From assembly GCA_963765725.1 (NCBI GenBank), contig CAVXXI010000001.1, forward strand, positions 620,001 through 684,000: a DNA stretch of 64,000 bases, read 5' to 3'. Source of the DNA: DASQEH01 sp963765725 (GTDB lineage: Bacteria > Actinomycetota > Actinomycetes > Propionibacteriales > Nocardioidaceae). Below are positions 27,413-36,326 of this stretch, piece by piece. The position numbers and the translations under genes were made by a program. The notes beneath the pieces are model-generated. The model was not told where the DNA came from, did not search any database, and saw nothing but the letters and a program-made list of their open reading frames with translations. Numbering within the stretch: the stretch's first letter is position 1; each line of letters starts with the position of its first letter.

Positions 27413-29332
27413 ATGAGGAACCGAGACGGTCGACGTTGGAGGCTCAGGGGGATCGGCGCGCTGCTCGCGGGCGTGGCTCTGGTGGCCGTCGCCGGGCTGA
27501 GCGGCGGCGCCTCCTCCGCGGCGCAGGCCGAGCCCGTCGCCGCTACCTCGGGAACCACCTTCACGGTGGGAATGCTCAACAACGTCGACTCGTTCAACCC
27601 GTTCCTGGGCATCGAAGCCGAGTCGTACGAGATGTGGGCGCTCATGTACGACTACATGATCCGCTACTCCGACAAGGACATGTCGCCCGAGCCGGGTCTG
27701 GCGACGTCGTGGGACACCACCAACCACGGCCTCACGTGGACGTTCCACATCCGTACCGGCGTCACCTGGTCCGACGGGAAGCCGCTGACGGCGGCGGACA
27801 TCGCGTACACGTACAACCGCATCCTCGACGGCGGCCCCGAGGCCGCGAGCTGGGGGAGCTACCTGAGCTCCGTGAAGAAGATCACCGCACCCGACGCCAC
27901 CACCGTCGTGCTGCAGCTGAACAAGCCGAACGCCGTCCTGCCGCTGCTGCCCATCCCGATCATCCCCGAGCACATCTGGAAGAACGTCAGCGAGTCACAG
28001 GTCAAGACGTACAGCAACGAGCCCCCGAATGTCGTCGGCTCGGGGCCGTTCCGGATCATCGAGGGCAAGGCGTCGGGCTCGCTCTACCGCTTCGTCCCGA
28101 ACCGGCACTACTGGGGCGGGGTCTCCCACATCGACAACCTGGTCTTCCGCGTCTACAACGACGAGGACACGCTCGTGCAGGCGCTGAAGAAGGGTGAGGT
28201 CGACTTCGCCGAGGGCATCTCACCGCTGCAGGTCAAGGCTCTTCAAGGGCAGTCGGGGATCACCGCCCAGCTCGGCGACTCGCCGGGCTTCGACGAGGTC
28301 GCGTTCAACACCGGCTCGGTCGACCTCAAGACCAACAAGCCGATCGGTGACCCGAACCCCGCGGTGCTCGACCCGAAGTTCCGGTTCGCGCTGACCACCG
28401 CCATCGACCGCGCGGCCTTGGTGCGGCAGGTCTACCAGGGCGGCGGCACGGCCGCGACCACGATCATCCCGCCGGCCTACACGAGCTACCGCTGGCAGGC
28501 CCCACCGGGTGCGTTCAGCTTCGACGAGGCGAAGGCGGCACAGCTCCTCGACGCCGCGGGCTACAAGGTCGGCTCCGACGGGTGGCGCACGCTCCCGGAC
28601 GGCAAGCCGATCGGCACTCTGCGCCTGTTCGCCCGCACCGAGTCGCAGACCTCCATCGGGACGATGAAGTTCGTGCAGGGGTGGCTCAAGGACCTGCACA
28701 TCGACTCGAAGGTCACGACGATGGAGAGCAGCAAGCTCACCAACGTCATCCTCGACGGCGACTTCGACATGTTCCAGTGGGGCTGGTACGTCGAGCCCGA
28801 CCCGGACTCGATGCTCAGCTACTTCACCTGTGGCCAGCGCGGCGGCTGGTCCGACTCCTGGTACTGCAACCCCGCGTACGACAACCTCTACAAGGAGCAG
28901 CACGCGGCTCTCGACCAGGCGAAGCGGGAGTCCGAGGTCAAGCAGATGCAGGCGATCCTGTACCACGACGCGCCCTACCTGAACACCGTGTACAACACGA
29001 TCGGCGAGGCGTACCGCAGCGACCGCTGGCACGGCTTCGTCCCGCAGCCCAACCCGGGCGGGGTGCTGCTGTTCCAGTACGGCGTGCGCAACTACATCGA
29101 CATCCAGCCGGGACCCGCCCCGACAGCGGCCTCGTCCGGGTCCTCGGGCTCGGGCGCCAACGGTGACTCGGCGGCGAACGTCGGCTCGGCGAACGGCAGC
29201 TCGTCGACGTCCACCGCCGACTCGACGAAGGTGCTCGGCGTGATCGCCGGCGGGCTGCTGCTGTTCGCGGCGGGTGGCGCGCTCGGGGGATGGGCGGGGT
29301 ACCGCAAGGCGACCGTGGACTACCGCGAATGA
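27413..29332 (+). CDS. ABC transporter substrate-binding protein, family 5, with a C-terminal membrane anchor
   Basis: The 639-residue solute-binding protein of the oligopeptide/nickel class (SBP_bac_5) shows NVDSFNPFLGIEAESYEM, LTWTFHIRTGVTWSDG and DIAYTYNRILDG, features of Dpp/Opp binding proteins. It has a Sec-type signal peptide (LLAGVALVAVAGLSGGASS) but no lipobox cysteine. Instead, after a Ser/Gly-rich linker there is a C-terminal transmembrane helix (VLGVIAGGLLLFAAGGALGGWAG region) and a short basic tail. That is an unusual way to tether a binding protein. It is first in a five-gene operon; its stop overlaps the next ATG (ATGA). Confidence 0.9.
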   Translation: MRNRDGRRWRLRGIGALLAGVALVAVAGLSGGASSAAQAEPVAATSGTTFTVGMLNNVDSFNPFLGIEAESYEMWALMYDYMIRYSDKDMSPEPGLATSWDTTNHGLTWTFHIRTGVTWSDGKPLTAADIAYTYNRILDGGPEAASWGSYLSSVKKITAPDATTVVLQLNKPNAVLPLLPIPIIPEHIWKNVSESQVKTYSNEPPNVVGSGPFRIIEGKASGSLYRFVPNRHYWGGVSHIDNLVFRVYNDEDTLVQALKKGEVDFAEGISPLQVKALQGQSGITAQLGDSPGFDEVAFNTGSVDLKTNKPIGDPNPAVLDPKFRFALTTAIDRAALVRQVYQGGGTAATTIIPPAYTSYRWQAPPGAFSFDEAKAAQLLDAAGYKVGSDGWRTLPDGKPIGTLRLFARTESQTSIGTMKFVQGWLKDLHIDSKVTTMESSKLTNVILDGDFDMFQWGWYVEPDPDSMLSYFTCGQRGGWSDSWYCNPAYDNLYKEQHAALDQAKRESEVKQMQAILYHDAPYLNTVYNTIGEAYRSDRWHGFVPQPNPGGVLLFQYGVRNYIDIQPGPAPTAASSGSSGSGANGDSAANVGSANGSSSTSTADSTKVLGVIAGGLLLFAAGGALGGWAGYRKATVDYRE

Positions 29333-30388
29333 CGATCTCCACCCTGCCCGCGTCGGCGCCGGCATCGGCACCCGTCGCGCCGGAGGGGCGTCAGCGCGGC
29401 AGCCGCTCCGCGACCTGGAAGTACGTCGGCTCGAAGGTGCTGGGCTCTGCGATAACGCTCGCCTTCATCACGGTCGTCAACTTCTTCCTCTTCCGGGTCA
29501 TCAACGCCGACCCGGTCAGGACGCTCGCCCGTGGGCGGGCCACCACCCCCCAGCAGGTGGCCGAGCTCACGAGGACGCTCGGTCTAGACAAGCCGCTGCC
29601 GGAGCAGTTCCTGATCTACCTCAAGGACATCGCGACGGGTCAGTTCGGCATCTCCTACCAGTACCGCCAGCCGGTCAGCCACCTGATGTGGGAGCGGCTC
29701 TGGCCGACAATCGTGCTCGTCGGCACGTCCACGGTCCTGTCGATCATCATCGGCCTCTGGATCGGCACGGTCGCCGCGTGGAACCGCGGCCACACCTTTG
29801 ACAACATCTCGACGACGCGGCACCATCTTGCTGTACTCGATGCCGGAGTGGTGGCTCGGGCTCATCCTGTTCGCCGTGTTCGCCGTGGGCTGGGGCCCGA
29901 TCCCCGGCATGTTCCCGATCGGCGGCCTGATCTCGCCGGGAGTCGACCAGTGGTCCCTCGACGGCATCATCAACCAGGCCTGGCATCTCGTGCTGCCGAT
30001 CATCACGCTGACCCTCGCGTACCTCGCGGAGTACTCGCTGATCATGCGCAGTGCGCTGCTCGACGAGATGGGCGAGGACTACCTGCAGACGGCCCGTGCG
30101 AAAGGGCTGCGTGACGTCTTCGTGCGCCGCAGGCACGCTGCCCGCAACGCCATGCTGCCGGTGGCGACCCTGGTGTCGCTCAACCTCGGGTTCATCGTCT
30201 CCGGGGCGATCACGATCGAGACGGTCTTCTCGATCCCCGGCCTCGGTCTGCTCACGACCGACGCCCTGCACATCCCCGACATCCCGATGCTCCAGGGCAC
30301 CTTCTTCGTCTTCTCGGCGTCGGTGGTGGTCGCCAACCTGGTGGCGAACCTCCTGTACGGCGTGCTGGACCCCCGGGTGCGGTCATGA
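29329..30388 (+). pseudogene. ABC transporter permease (DppB/OppB type), one frameshift as sequenced
   Basis: This is the first membrane subunit of the family-5 importer. The first frame carries the N-terminal helix (ITLAFITVVNFFLFRVI), RTLGLDKPLPEQFLIYL and QFGISYQYRQPV. An extra base near 29805-29825 shifts to the frame with TILLYSMPEWWLGLILFAVFAV, the EAA-type loop DEMGEDYLQTARAKGL, and the C-terminus GVLDPRVRS. The pieces are colinear and complete (about 350 residues), so a sequencing error is likely. Start ATG 29329 overlaps the upstream stop and the end overlaps the next ATG. Confidence 0.9.
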
Positions 30389-31344
30389 GCGCCGTCACCG
30401 ACGTCCCGCCGACGGGCGGTGGCGCACCGGAGCCGGACGACGCCCCTGTCGCACAGCTGAGTGCCCGGCAGGTCGTCTGGCGTCGCCGCCGCGATGCCGC
30501 CGGCCGCAGCTGGCGAGAGTTCCGCCGGCACAAGACCGGCGTGGTCGGCCTCGCCGTACTCATCGTGTTCGCGCTGATCGCGATCTTCGCCCCGCTGCTG
30601 GCGAGCTCGGACGGTCTCGAGGTCACCAAGGCGACCGCGCTCCCGCTGCAGGGCCCGTCCTCGACGTACTGGCTCGGCACCGACGAGAGCGGGCGGTCGG
30701 TGCTCACCCTGCTCATCTGGGGATCGCGCGTCTCCCTGTTCGTCGGCCTGATGGCCACGCTGATCTCCATGGTGATCGGTACCCTCGTCGGTATCGCGTC
30801 CGGCCACTTCCACGGCGTCGTCGGGACGCTGTTGTACCGGCTCACCGAATGGTTCCTGGTGATCCCGTTCCTGCCCTTGGCCCTCGTCCTCGCCACGCTG
30901 CTCGGGCCGTCGCTGCTGACCATCACGTTCGTGATCGGCGTGACGAGCTGGCCGGGCACCGCGCTGCTGATCAGGTCCCAGACGCTCTCCATCGAGGCTC
31001 GCCCGTACATGGAGCGGGCCCGGGTCCTCGGCGCCGGGAACTGGCACCAGATGTCGCGACACGTGCTGCCGAACGTGATGCCGATGGTGTTCGCCAACAC
31101 GACCCTCACCGTGGCCATCGCGATCCTGTCCGAGACGACGCTGTCGTTCCTGGGGCTCGGCGACCCGACCAGGGTGTCGTGGGGCACCATGCTCGACTCC
31201 GCCTTCAGCAACGGAGCCATGACCCTGGGCGCATGGTGGTTCCTGTTCCCGCCGGGCATCTGCGTCGTGGTCGTCGTGCTCGCCTTCACGCTGGCGGGCC
31301 AGGCGCTCGAGGAGATCTTCAACCCGCGGCTCAGGGACCGCTGA
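30385..31344 (+). CDS. ABC transporter permease (DppC/OppC type)
   Basis: The 319-residue second permease of the importer has the N-terminal FRRHKTGVVGLAVLIVF segment of this group, LGTDESGRSVLTLLIWGSRVSL, and the EAA loop ARPYMERARVLGAGNWHQMSRHVLPN. The C-terminal GQALEEIFNPRLRDR is the standard end of OppC/DppC proteins. It has about six membrane segments. It overlaps both neighbours by start/stop sharing, which indicates tight translational coupling in the operon. Confidence 0.93.
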   Translation: MSAVTDVPPTGGGAPEPDDAPVAQLSARQVVWRRRRDAAGRSWREFRRHKTGVVGLAVLIVFALIAIFAPLLASSDGLEVTKATALPLQGPSSTYWLGTDESGRSVLTLLIWGSRVSLFVGLMATLISMVIGTLVGIASGHFHGVVGTLLYRLTEWFLVIPFLPLALVLATLLGPSLLTITFVIGVTSWPGTALLIRSQTLSIEARPYMERARVLGAGNWHQMSRHVLPNVMPMVFANTTLTVAIAILSETTLSFLGLGDPTRVSWGTMLDSAFSNGAMTLGAWWFLFPPGICVVVVVLAFTLAGQALEEIFNPRLRDR

Positions 31345-32345
31345 TGACCGCTTTGCTCGAGATTCGCGACCTGCACGTGACCTACCGGACGGGTGGCGAG
31401 CTGCTTGCTGCCGTCCGCGGCGTCGACCTGTCGATCGCGGGCGGCGAGAGCGTAGGAGTAGCGGGCGAGTCGGGCTGCGGCAAGTCCACGCTGGCGAGCA
31501 CCGTCCTTCGGCTGCAGCCCAAGAACGCCGAGGTGAGCGGGGAAGTGCTCGTGGACGGCAGGGACGTGCTCACGATGAGGTGGGGGCATCTCCGGGCAGT
31601 TCGCTGGGCCGACGCGTCGGTCGTGTTCCAGGGCGCTCTGCACTCCCTCAACCCCGTCCAGCGGATCGGGGATCAGATCGCCGAGCCCATCCGCCTGCAC
31701 GACCGTGAGGCCGCCAAGGAGGTCGCCGATGCGAGGGTGGCCGAGCTGCTGGAGCAGGTCGGGCTGCCGGCGTCGCGCGCCCGCTCGTACCCCCATCAGC
31801 TGTCCGGCGGTCAGCGCCAGCGCGTGATGATCGCGATGGCGCTCGCTTGCCGTCCGTCGTTGATCATCGCCGACGAGCCGACGACGGCTCTCGACGTGAT
31901 GGTGCAGGCACAGGTGCTCGGTGTCCTTACTGGACTGGTCGCCGACCTCGGCCTGGGGCTCATGCTCATCAGCCACGACCTCTCGGTGCTCGCGACCACG
32001 TGCGACCGGGTCGTCGTGATGTACGCCGGCCGGATCATCGAGGAGGCGGCGGCGCACAGCATCTTCGCCGACCCGCGCCACCCGTACTCCGCGGCACTCG
32101 CCGCCGCGTTCCCGCGCGTCGGCGACCCCGCCGCACGGTTCGCGCCGGCGGGGCTCGCCGGGGACCCGCCGGACCCGCGCCGGCTGCCCACGGGATGCAC
32201 GTTCCACCCGCGTTGCCCGATGGCCATCGACGACTGCCGCGTGGTGGACCCTCCGCTGGAGTCGGTCAGCGTCGGCCATCCGGTGGCCTGTATCCGCGCG
32301 GGCGAGACGCGCGTCGCCGAGCCCGTGCGACGGGCGATGTCGTGA
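31344..32345 (+). CDS. ABC transporter ATP-binding protein (DppD/OppD type)
   Basis: The 333-residue ATPase subunit has Walker A GESGCGKST, signature LSGGQRQRVMIAMAL, Walker B LIIADEPTTALD and the H-loop SHDL. The C-terminal oligopeptide-transporter extension carries the cysteine motif CTFHPRCP...C...C, as in DppD/OppD. ATG 31344 shares its A with the preceding TGA. The larger frame upstream is a shadow of the permease. Confidence 0.94.
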   Translation: MTALLEIRDLHVTYRTGGELLAAVRGVDLSIAGGESVGVAGESGCGKSTLASTVLRLQPKNAEVSGEVLVDGRDVLTMRWGHLRAVRWADASVVFQGALHSLNPVQRIGDQIAEPIRLHDREAAKEVADARVAELLEQVGLPASRARSYPHQLSGGQRQRVMIAMALACRPSLIIADEPTTALDVMVQAQVLGVLTGLVADLGLGLMLISHDLSVLATTCDRVVVMYAGRIIEEAAAHSIFADPRHPYSAALAAAFPRVGDPAARFAPAGLAGDPPDPRRLPTGCTFHPRCPMAIDDCRVVDPPLESVSVGHPVACIRAGETRVAEPVRRAMS

Positions 32346-33349
32346 GCCCGGGACTGCTGAGTGCCCGCGACCTCGAGGTGACGTTCGCCGGCCGACAGGG
32401 CCGTCCGGACGCGAAGGCGGTCGACGGCGTCGACCTCGACGTGGCCGACGGTGAGATCGTCGCGCTGGTGGGTGAGTCGGGATGCGGCAAGACGACGCTT
32501 GCCCGGACCCTGCTCGGGCTGGAGCAGCCCACCGTGGGGGAGGTCCGCTATGCCGACGTACCGCTGCGGTACTCCACCCGGGCGCTGCGGGAGTACCGGC
32601 GCAAGGTGCAGCTGATCTTGCAGGACCCTACCGGCGCGCTGAACCCGCGTCAGAGCGTGTACGAGTCGGTGGCGGAGGGGTTGCGGATCCACCGCATCGT
32701 CGACCGCTCCCGCAAGGCGGGTGAGCGCGTCACCGAGTCCGAGCTGGTCGCCCGGGCGCTGTCGCGCGCCGGGCTCCGCCCACCCGAGCGGTTCTTCCTG
32801 TCCTACCCGCACGAACTGTCGGGTGGTCAACGCCAGCGGGTCGTGATCGCCGGCGCCCTCGCGCTCGAGCCCGACCTGCTGATCGCCGACGAGCCGGTGT
32901 CGAGCCTGGACGCGTCGATCCGCGGGGAGATCCTCGCGCTCCTGTTGAGGCTCCGCGGCGAGCTCGGCCTGTCCGTCCTCGTGGTGACCCACGACCTCGG
33001 CCTCGCCTGGAACATCGCCGACCGGATCGCGGTGATGTACCTCGGCCGGATCGTCGAGGTCGGATCGACCGAGGAGGTCCTGGGCTCACCGCGGCACCCG
33101 TACACGCGTGCGCTGCTGTCGGTGGTCCCCGAGATCGACGAGATCGAGCCGATCGTGCTTCGCGGGGAGACCCCGGACCCGTCGCGGATACCGTCGGGCT
33201 GCCGGTTCCATCCCCGCTGCCCGGCCCTGCTCGACGGGGTCGCCGACCGGCACGGCATCAGGGACGACTGCCTGCGCAAGCCCCTTCCGGTCATCCCCGC
33301 CACCGGCGAGCACCGTGCGGCCTGCTGGCTGGCGGAGTACAGTTACTGA
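32342..33349 (+). CDS. ABC transporter ATP-binding protein (DppF/OppF type)
   Basis: The 335-residue second ATPase has Walker A GESGCGKTT, signature LSGGQRQRVVIAGAL, Walker B LLIADEPVSSLD, H-loop THDL and the C-terminal CRFHPRCP motif. The GTG start at 32342 overlaps the upstream stop. It is the last gene of the importer operon. Its last codons overlap a palindrome that is probably the operator for the Rieske operon. Confidence 0.94.
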   Translation: MSPGLLSARDLEVTFAGRQGRPDAKAVDGVDLDVADGEIVALVGESGCGKTTLARTLLGLEQPTVGEVRYADVPLRYSTRALREYRRKVQLILQDPTGALNPRQSVYESVAEGLRIHRIVDRSRKAGERVTESELVARALSRAGLRPPERFFLSYPHELSGGQRQRVVIAGALALEPDLLIADEPVSSLDASIRGEILALLLRLRGELGLSVLVVTHDLGLAWNIADRIAVMYLGRIVEVGSTEEVLGSPRHPYTRALLSVVPEIDEIEPIVLRGETPDPSRIPSGCRFHPRCPALLDGVADRHGIRDDCLRKPLPVIPATGEHRAACWLAEYSY

Positions 33350-33363
33350 CTCGTGAGTCAGTA
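33344..33363. promoter_or_regulatory. Palindromic operator upstream of the Rieske/amine-oxidase genes
   Basis: TACTGACTC (33344-33352) and GAGTCAGTA (33355-33363) are perfect 9-bp inverted arms separated by GT, 31 nt before the first Rieske start. Palindromes of this size are typical TetR-family sites. The TetR gene at 35698-36297 is the obvious candidate regulator, by inference. Confidence 0.6.
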
Positions 33364-33393
33364 GCGGTCGGCTCGGGAAACGGAGGGCGGCAG

Positions 33394-34512
33394 ATGCAGG
33401 GCACACTCCAGCCGGCGCTGCCGAAACACATGTACGTCGACCCGGGGCACTGGTCGACGGAGCGCGACCTGGTACTCCACTCGTCCTGGTTCTGTGTGGG
33501 CCGCATGAGCGACCTCGGCCTCGACCGCGCCGGGCGGCTGGCTGTCAGCGATGTCGCGGGCGAGTCGGTCCTGATCACGGCCGACCTGCAAGGCGACCTG
33601 CACGGCGCGTACAACGTCTGCCGGCACCGGGGGTCGCAGGTCGTGCCCGTCGACCCCGAGACCGGCCCGCCGCCGCCCTGCGCCGCGGCTGCGCTGCGGT
33701 GCCCGTACCACTCGTGGACCTACGATCTGACTGGTGCGCTGCTCAAGGCACCGCACACCGACGGTGTCGCGGACTTCCACGCTGCAGAGTTCGGCCTCGC
33801 GCCGGTTGCGGTGGCGTCGTGGGGCGGCTTCTGCTTCGTCCACCTGACACCAGAGCGCGCCGGGAGCCTCGACGACGAGATCGCCGAGCTCGTCGCCGGG
33901 ATCGAGCACTACCCGCTGGCGGGGCTGGTGACCGGACGGCGCTACAGCTACGACGTCGCGGCGAACTACAAGGTGCTCTCCGAGAACTACAACGAGTGCT
34001 ACCACTGCGGACCGGTACATCCGGAGCTGACCCGCCTCGTGCCTGCGTTCGGCGCCGGCGGCAGCGACCTCGACTGGGACGGCGGCGTCCCGCACCGCGA
34101 GGGGGCGTGGACGTTCACGATGACCGGCTCCTCGAAGCGGCAGCCGTTCGTCGGTCTCGACGCCGCCGAACGCAGCCGTCACAAGGGCGCCCTGCTGCAT
34201 CCCAACCTGTGGCTGTCGTGCTCCGCGGAGCACGTCGCGGCGTTCACGTTGTGGCCGCTTGCGGTCGACCGGACCCGTGTCGTGTGCGAGCTGCTGTTCG
34301 CGCCCGAGGAGGTGGCGTCGCCGGACTTCGACCCCGACGACGCCGGTGACCTCTGGGACCTCGTCAACCGCCAGGACTGGGCCGTGTGTGAGTCGGTACA
34401 GCGGGGGATGAGCTCGCGGGCATACAGGCAGGGCTGGTTCGCGCCGATGGAGGACCTGGCCGCCGACATCCGGCGCTGGCTGCTGCCGCGGCTGGAAGAG
34501 GCGGGCGGATGA
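33394..34512 (+). CDS. Rieske 2Fe-2S aromatic-ring-hydroxylating dioxygenase family, alpha subunit (GbcA/CntA-like) 1
   Basis: The 372-residue oxygenase has Rieske ligands C76-R-H78 and C103-P-Y-H106. The mononuclear iron site is His204 and His209 in NECYHCGPVHPEL, with Asp328 in NRQDWAVCESVQRG. This carboxylate block is typical of alpha subunits acting on quaternary amines such as glycine betaine, carnitine or stachydrine. The spacing between H78 and C103 (24 residues) is longer than usual because of a Pro/Ala-rich insert. It overlaps the following flavin oxidase by 4 nt. No reductase or ferredoxin gene is adjacent, so electrons must come from elsewhere. Confidence 0.88.
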   Translation: MQGTLQPALPKHMYVDPGHWSTERDLVLHSSWFCVGRMSDLGLDRAGRLAVSDVAGESVLITADLQGDLHGAYNVCRHRGSQVVPVDPETGPPPPCAAAALRCPYHSWTYDLTGALLKAPHTDGVADFHAAEFGLAPVAVASWGGFCFVHLTPERAGSLDDEIAELVAGIEHYPLAGLVTGRRYSYDVAANYKVLSENYNECYHCGPVHPELTRLVPAFGAGGSDLDWDGGVPHREGAWTFTMTGSSKRQPFVGLDAAERSRHKGALLHPNLWLSCSAEHVAAFTLWPLAVDRTRVVCELLFAPEEVASPDFDPDDAGDLWDLVNRQDWAVCESVQRGMSSRAYRQGWFAPMEDLAADIRRWLLPRLEEAGG

Positions 34513-35672
34513 GCACCTCCGTCGAGTACGCCGTCATCGGGCTGGGCGCTCTGGGCAGCGCGACGGTCTACTCCCTCGCCCGTGCCGGGCATTCGGTGGT
34601 CGGCCTGGAGCGCTTCGAGCTCGGCCACCATCGGGGCGCCTCGCACGACACGTCGAGGATCCTCCGGCACAGCTACCACACGCCCGGCTACGTCCGCCTG
34701 ACCTTTGCCGCGTACGACGACTGGGCGCAGCTCGAAGCCGACAGCGGCGAGCAGCTCGTCACGACGGTCGGTGGGCTCGACCTGTTCCCGCCGGGCGCCG
34801 CCATCCCGCCGGGCGACTACACCGCTTCGATGACGGCCGAAGGGGTCGGCTTCGACGTCCTGGGCTCCGACGACATCGGCGAACGCTGGCCGCAGTTCAC
34901 CGTTCCCCACGGCACCATCGGTCTGTACCAGCGCCGCAGCTCGATCGTGCCCGCGGCTCGAGGCACCGCCGCGATGCAGCGGATGGCGCGGGCTTATGGC
35001 GCCGGTCTGTACGACCAGACTCCTGTACGCCGCCTGCGTGACCTGGGCTCCGCCGGTGTGGAGGTCGAGACCGACGCGGTCACGTACCGGTGCCGACGGG
35101 TCGTGGTGTGCGCCGATGCCTGGACCAACGAGGTGCTCGCGGGGCTCGACTGGTCGATCCCCCTGACCGTGACGCTCGAGCAGGTCACGTATTTCCAGCC
35201 CGCGGATGCCGTGCGCTTCTCCCCCGGACGGCTGCCGCTGTGGATCTGGATGGACGACCCGAGCTACTACGGCTTCCCGACCTACGGCGAGACGACGGTC
35301 AAGGCCGCAGAGGACTGCGGCGGACCTGTCGTGACGGGCGACTCGCGGACCTTCGTGCCCGACGCCGGCCGGGTGGCCCAGCTCGCCGACTTCATGGCGC
35401 GCACGCTGCCGGGGTCGGGTCCGCCGGTCCGCTCCCTGACCTGCCTGTACACACTGCCGCCCGACCGCGACTTCGTCCTGGGTTCCGTGCCGGGCCACGA
35501 GTCAGTGCTGGTAGGGCTCGGAGCGGCGCACGGTTTCAAGTTCGCGCCGACCCTCGGGCGCATGCTCGCCGAGCTGGCCGCAACGGGCGACACGGCGTTC
35601 GACGTCTCGTCGTTCCGGCTCGACCGGACGGCGCTGCTCGACGCCGACGCGCCCGTGAACTGGCTGGTGTGA
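34509..35672 (+). CDS. Monomeric sarcosine oxidase / N-methyl amino acid oxidase-like FAD enzyme
   Basis: The 387-residue FAD-dependent oxidoreductase has the N-terminal dinucleotide fold GLGALGSATVYSLARAG and SHDTSRILRHSYHTP, matching the MSOX/MTOX group. Cys312 in TCLYTLPPDRDFVLG aligns with the cysteine that binds FAD covalently in sarcosine oxidase, and GFKFAPTLG matches the C-terminal FAD-site block. These enzymes oxidise secondary N-methyl amines, releasing formaldehyde and hydrogen peroxide. ATGA overlap with the Rieske gene suggests consecutive demethylation steps on one substrate. Confidence 0.88.
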   Translation: MSTSVEYAVIGLGALGSATVYSLARAGHSVVGLERFELGHHRGASHDTSRILRHSYHTPGYVRLTFAAYDDWAQLEADSGEQLVTTVGGLDLFPPGAAIPPGDYTASMTAEGVGFDVLGSDDIGERWPQFTVPHGTIGLYQRRSSIVPAARGTAAMQRMARAYGAGLYDQTPVRRLRDLGSAGVEVETDAVTYRCRRVVVCADAWTNEVLAGLDWSIPLTVTLEQVTYFQPADAVRFSPGRLPLWIWMDDPSYYGFPTYGETTVKAAEDCGGPVVTGDSRTFVPDAGRVAQLADFMARTLPGSGPPVRSLTCLYTLPPDRDFVLGSVPGHESVLVGLGAAHGFKFAPTLGRMLAELAATGDTAFDVSSFRLDRTALLDADAPVNWLV

Positions 35673-35697
35673 GATGTCGCTGGTAGGGAGTCTCCGG

Positions 35698-36297
35698 TCA
35701 GGCGAGGGCAGCGGGGTCGAGCCCGAGCTCGGACGCGGTCGCCTCCCGTACCCACTGGCGCAGCTGGCCGCGGGTGACGGTCCGGTAGACGAGAACTGCG
35801 ACCGAGAGCCCGTCCAGCAGTGCCCCGATGCGGGCGACGGCGGCGCGAGGATCGGCGCAGACGAAGTCGCCGGCGGCCACGCCGTCGGACACCGCGCCGA
35901 CGAGAGCCGCGCGCCAGCGGTCGTCCAGCCGCCTGAGCGCCGACCGGATGGTGGGCTCGCGCAGCGCCGTCGCCCACGCGTCGATCCACAGCGTCCAGCT
36001 CGGTGCGCTGCCCGTCGGCCCGTACGACGACAGCACCCGCTTCAGCCGGTCGGGCGCCGCCAGGCTGCGCGAGAGCGCCTTGTCGAGCCGGCTCAGGTCG
36101 CGCTCAACTGCATAACCGAGAGCTTCGACAATGAGCGCGTTCTTTGTGTCAAAGTGATAAAAGACCAGCCCCGTGCTCACACTGAGCGCAGCGGCGACGT
36201 CGGCGACACGCACGGTCGCCATTCCTCGCGCCTCGATCTGCTCGATGGTGGCTGCCAGGATCGCCTCGCGGCGTACCTCGACCTTCTGACGAACCAT
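35698..36297 (-). CDS. TetR-family regulator of the amine-catabolic cluster (BetI-like)
   Basis: The 199-residue repressor has a helix-turn-helix within VRVADVAAALSVSTGLVFYHF at about residues 29-49. The C-terminal ligand domain is of the BetI/TetR_C type (WIDAWATALREP). It lies between the two Rieske genes on the opposite strand and probably controls the cluster; the palindrome at 33344-33363 is the best operator candidate. No similar palindrome is visible in the 29 nt between it and the second Rieske gene. Confidence 0.87.
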   Translation of the reverse strand: MVRQKVEVRREAILAATIEQIEARGMATVRVADVAAALSVSTGLVFYHFDTKNALIVEALGYAVERDLSRLDKALSRSLAAPDRLKRVLSSYGPTGSAPSWTLWIDAWATALREPTIRSALRRLDDRWRAALVGAVSDGVAAGDFVCADPRAAVARIGALLDGLSVAVLVYRTVTRGQLRQWVREATASELGLDPAALA

Positions 36298-36326
36298 GGC
36301 GCACGACCCTACCTGGAGAGACTGCG

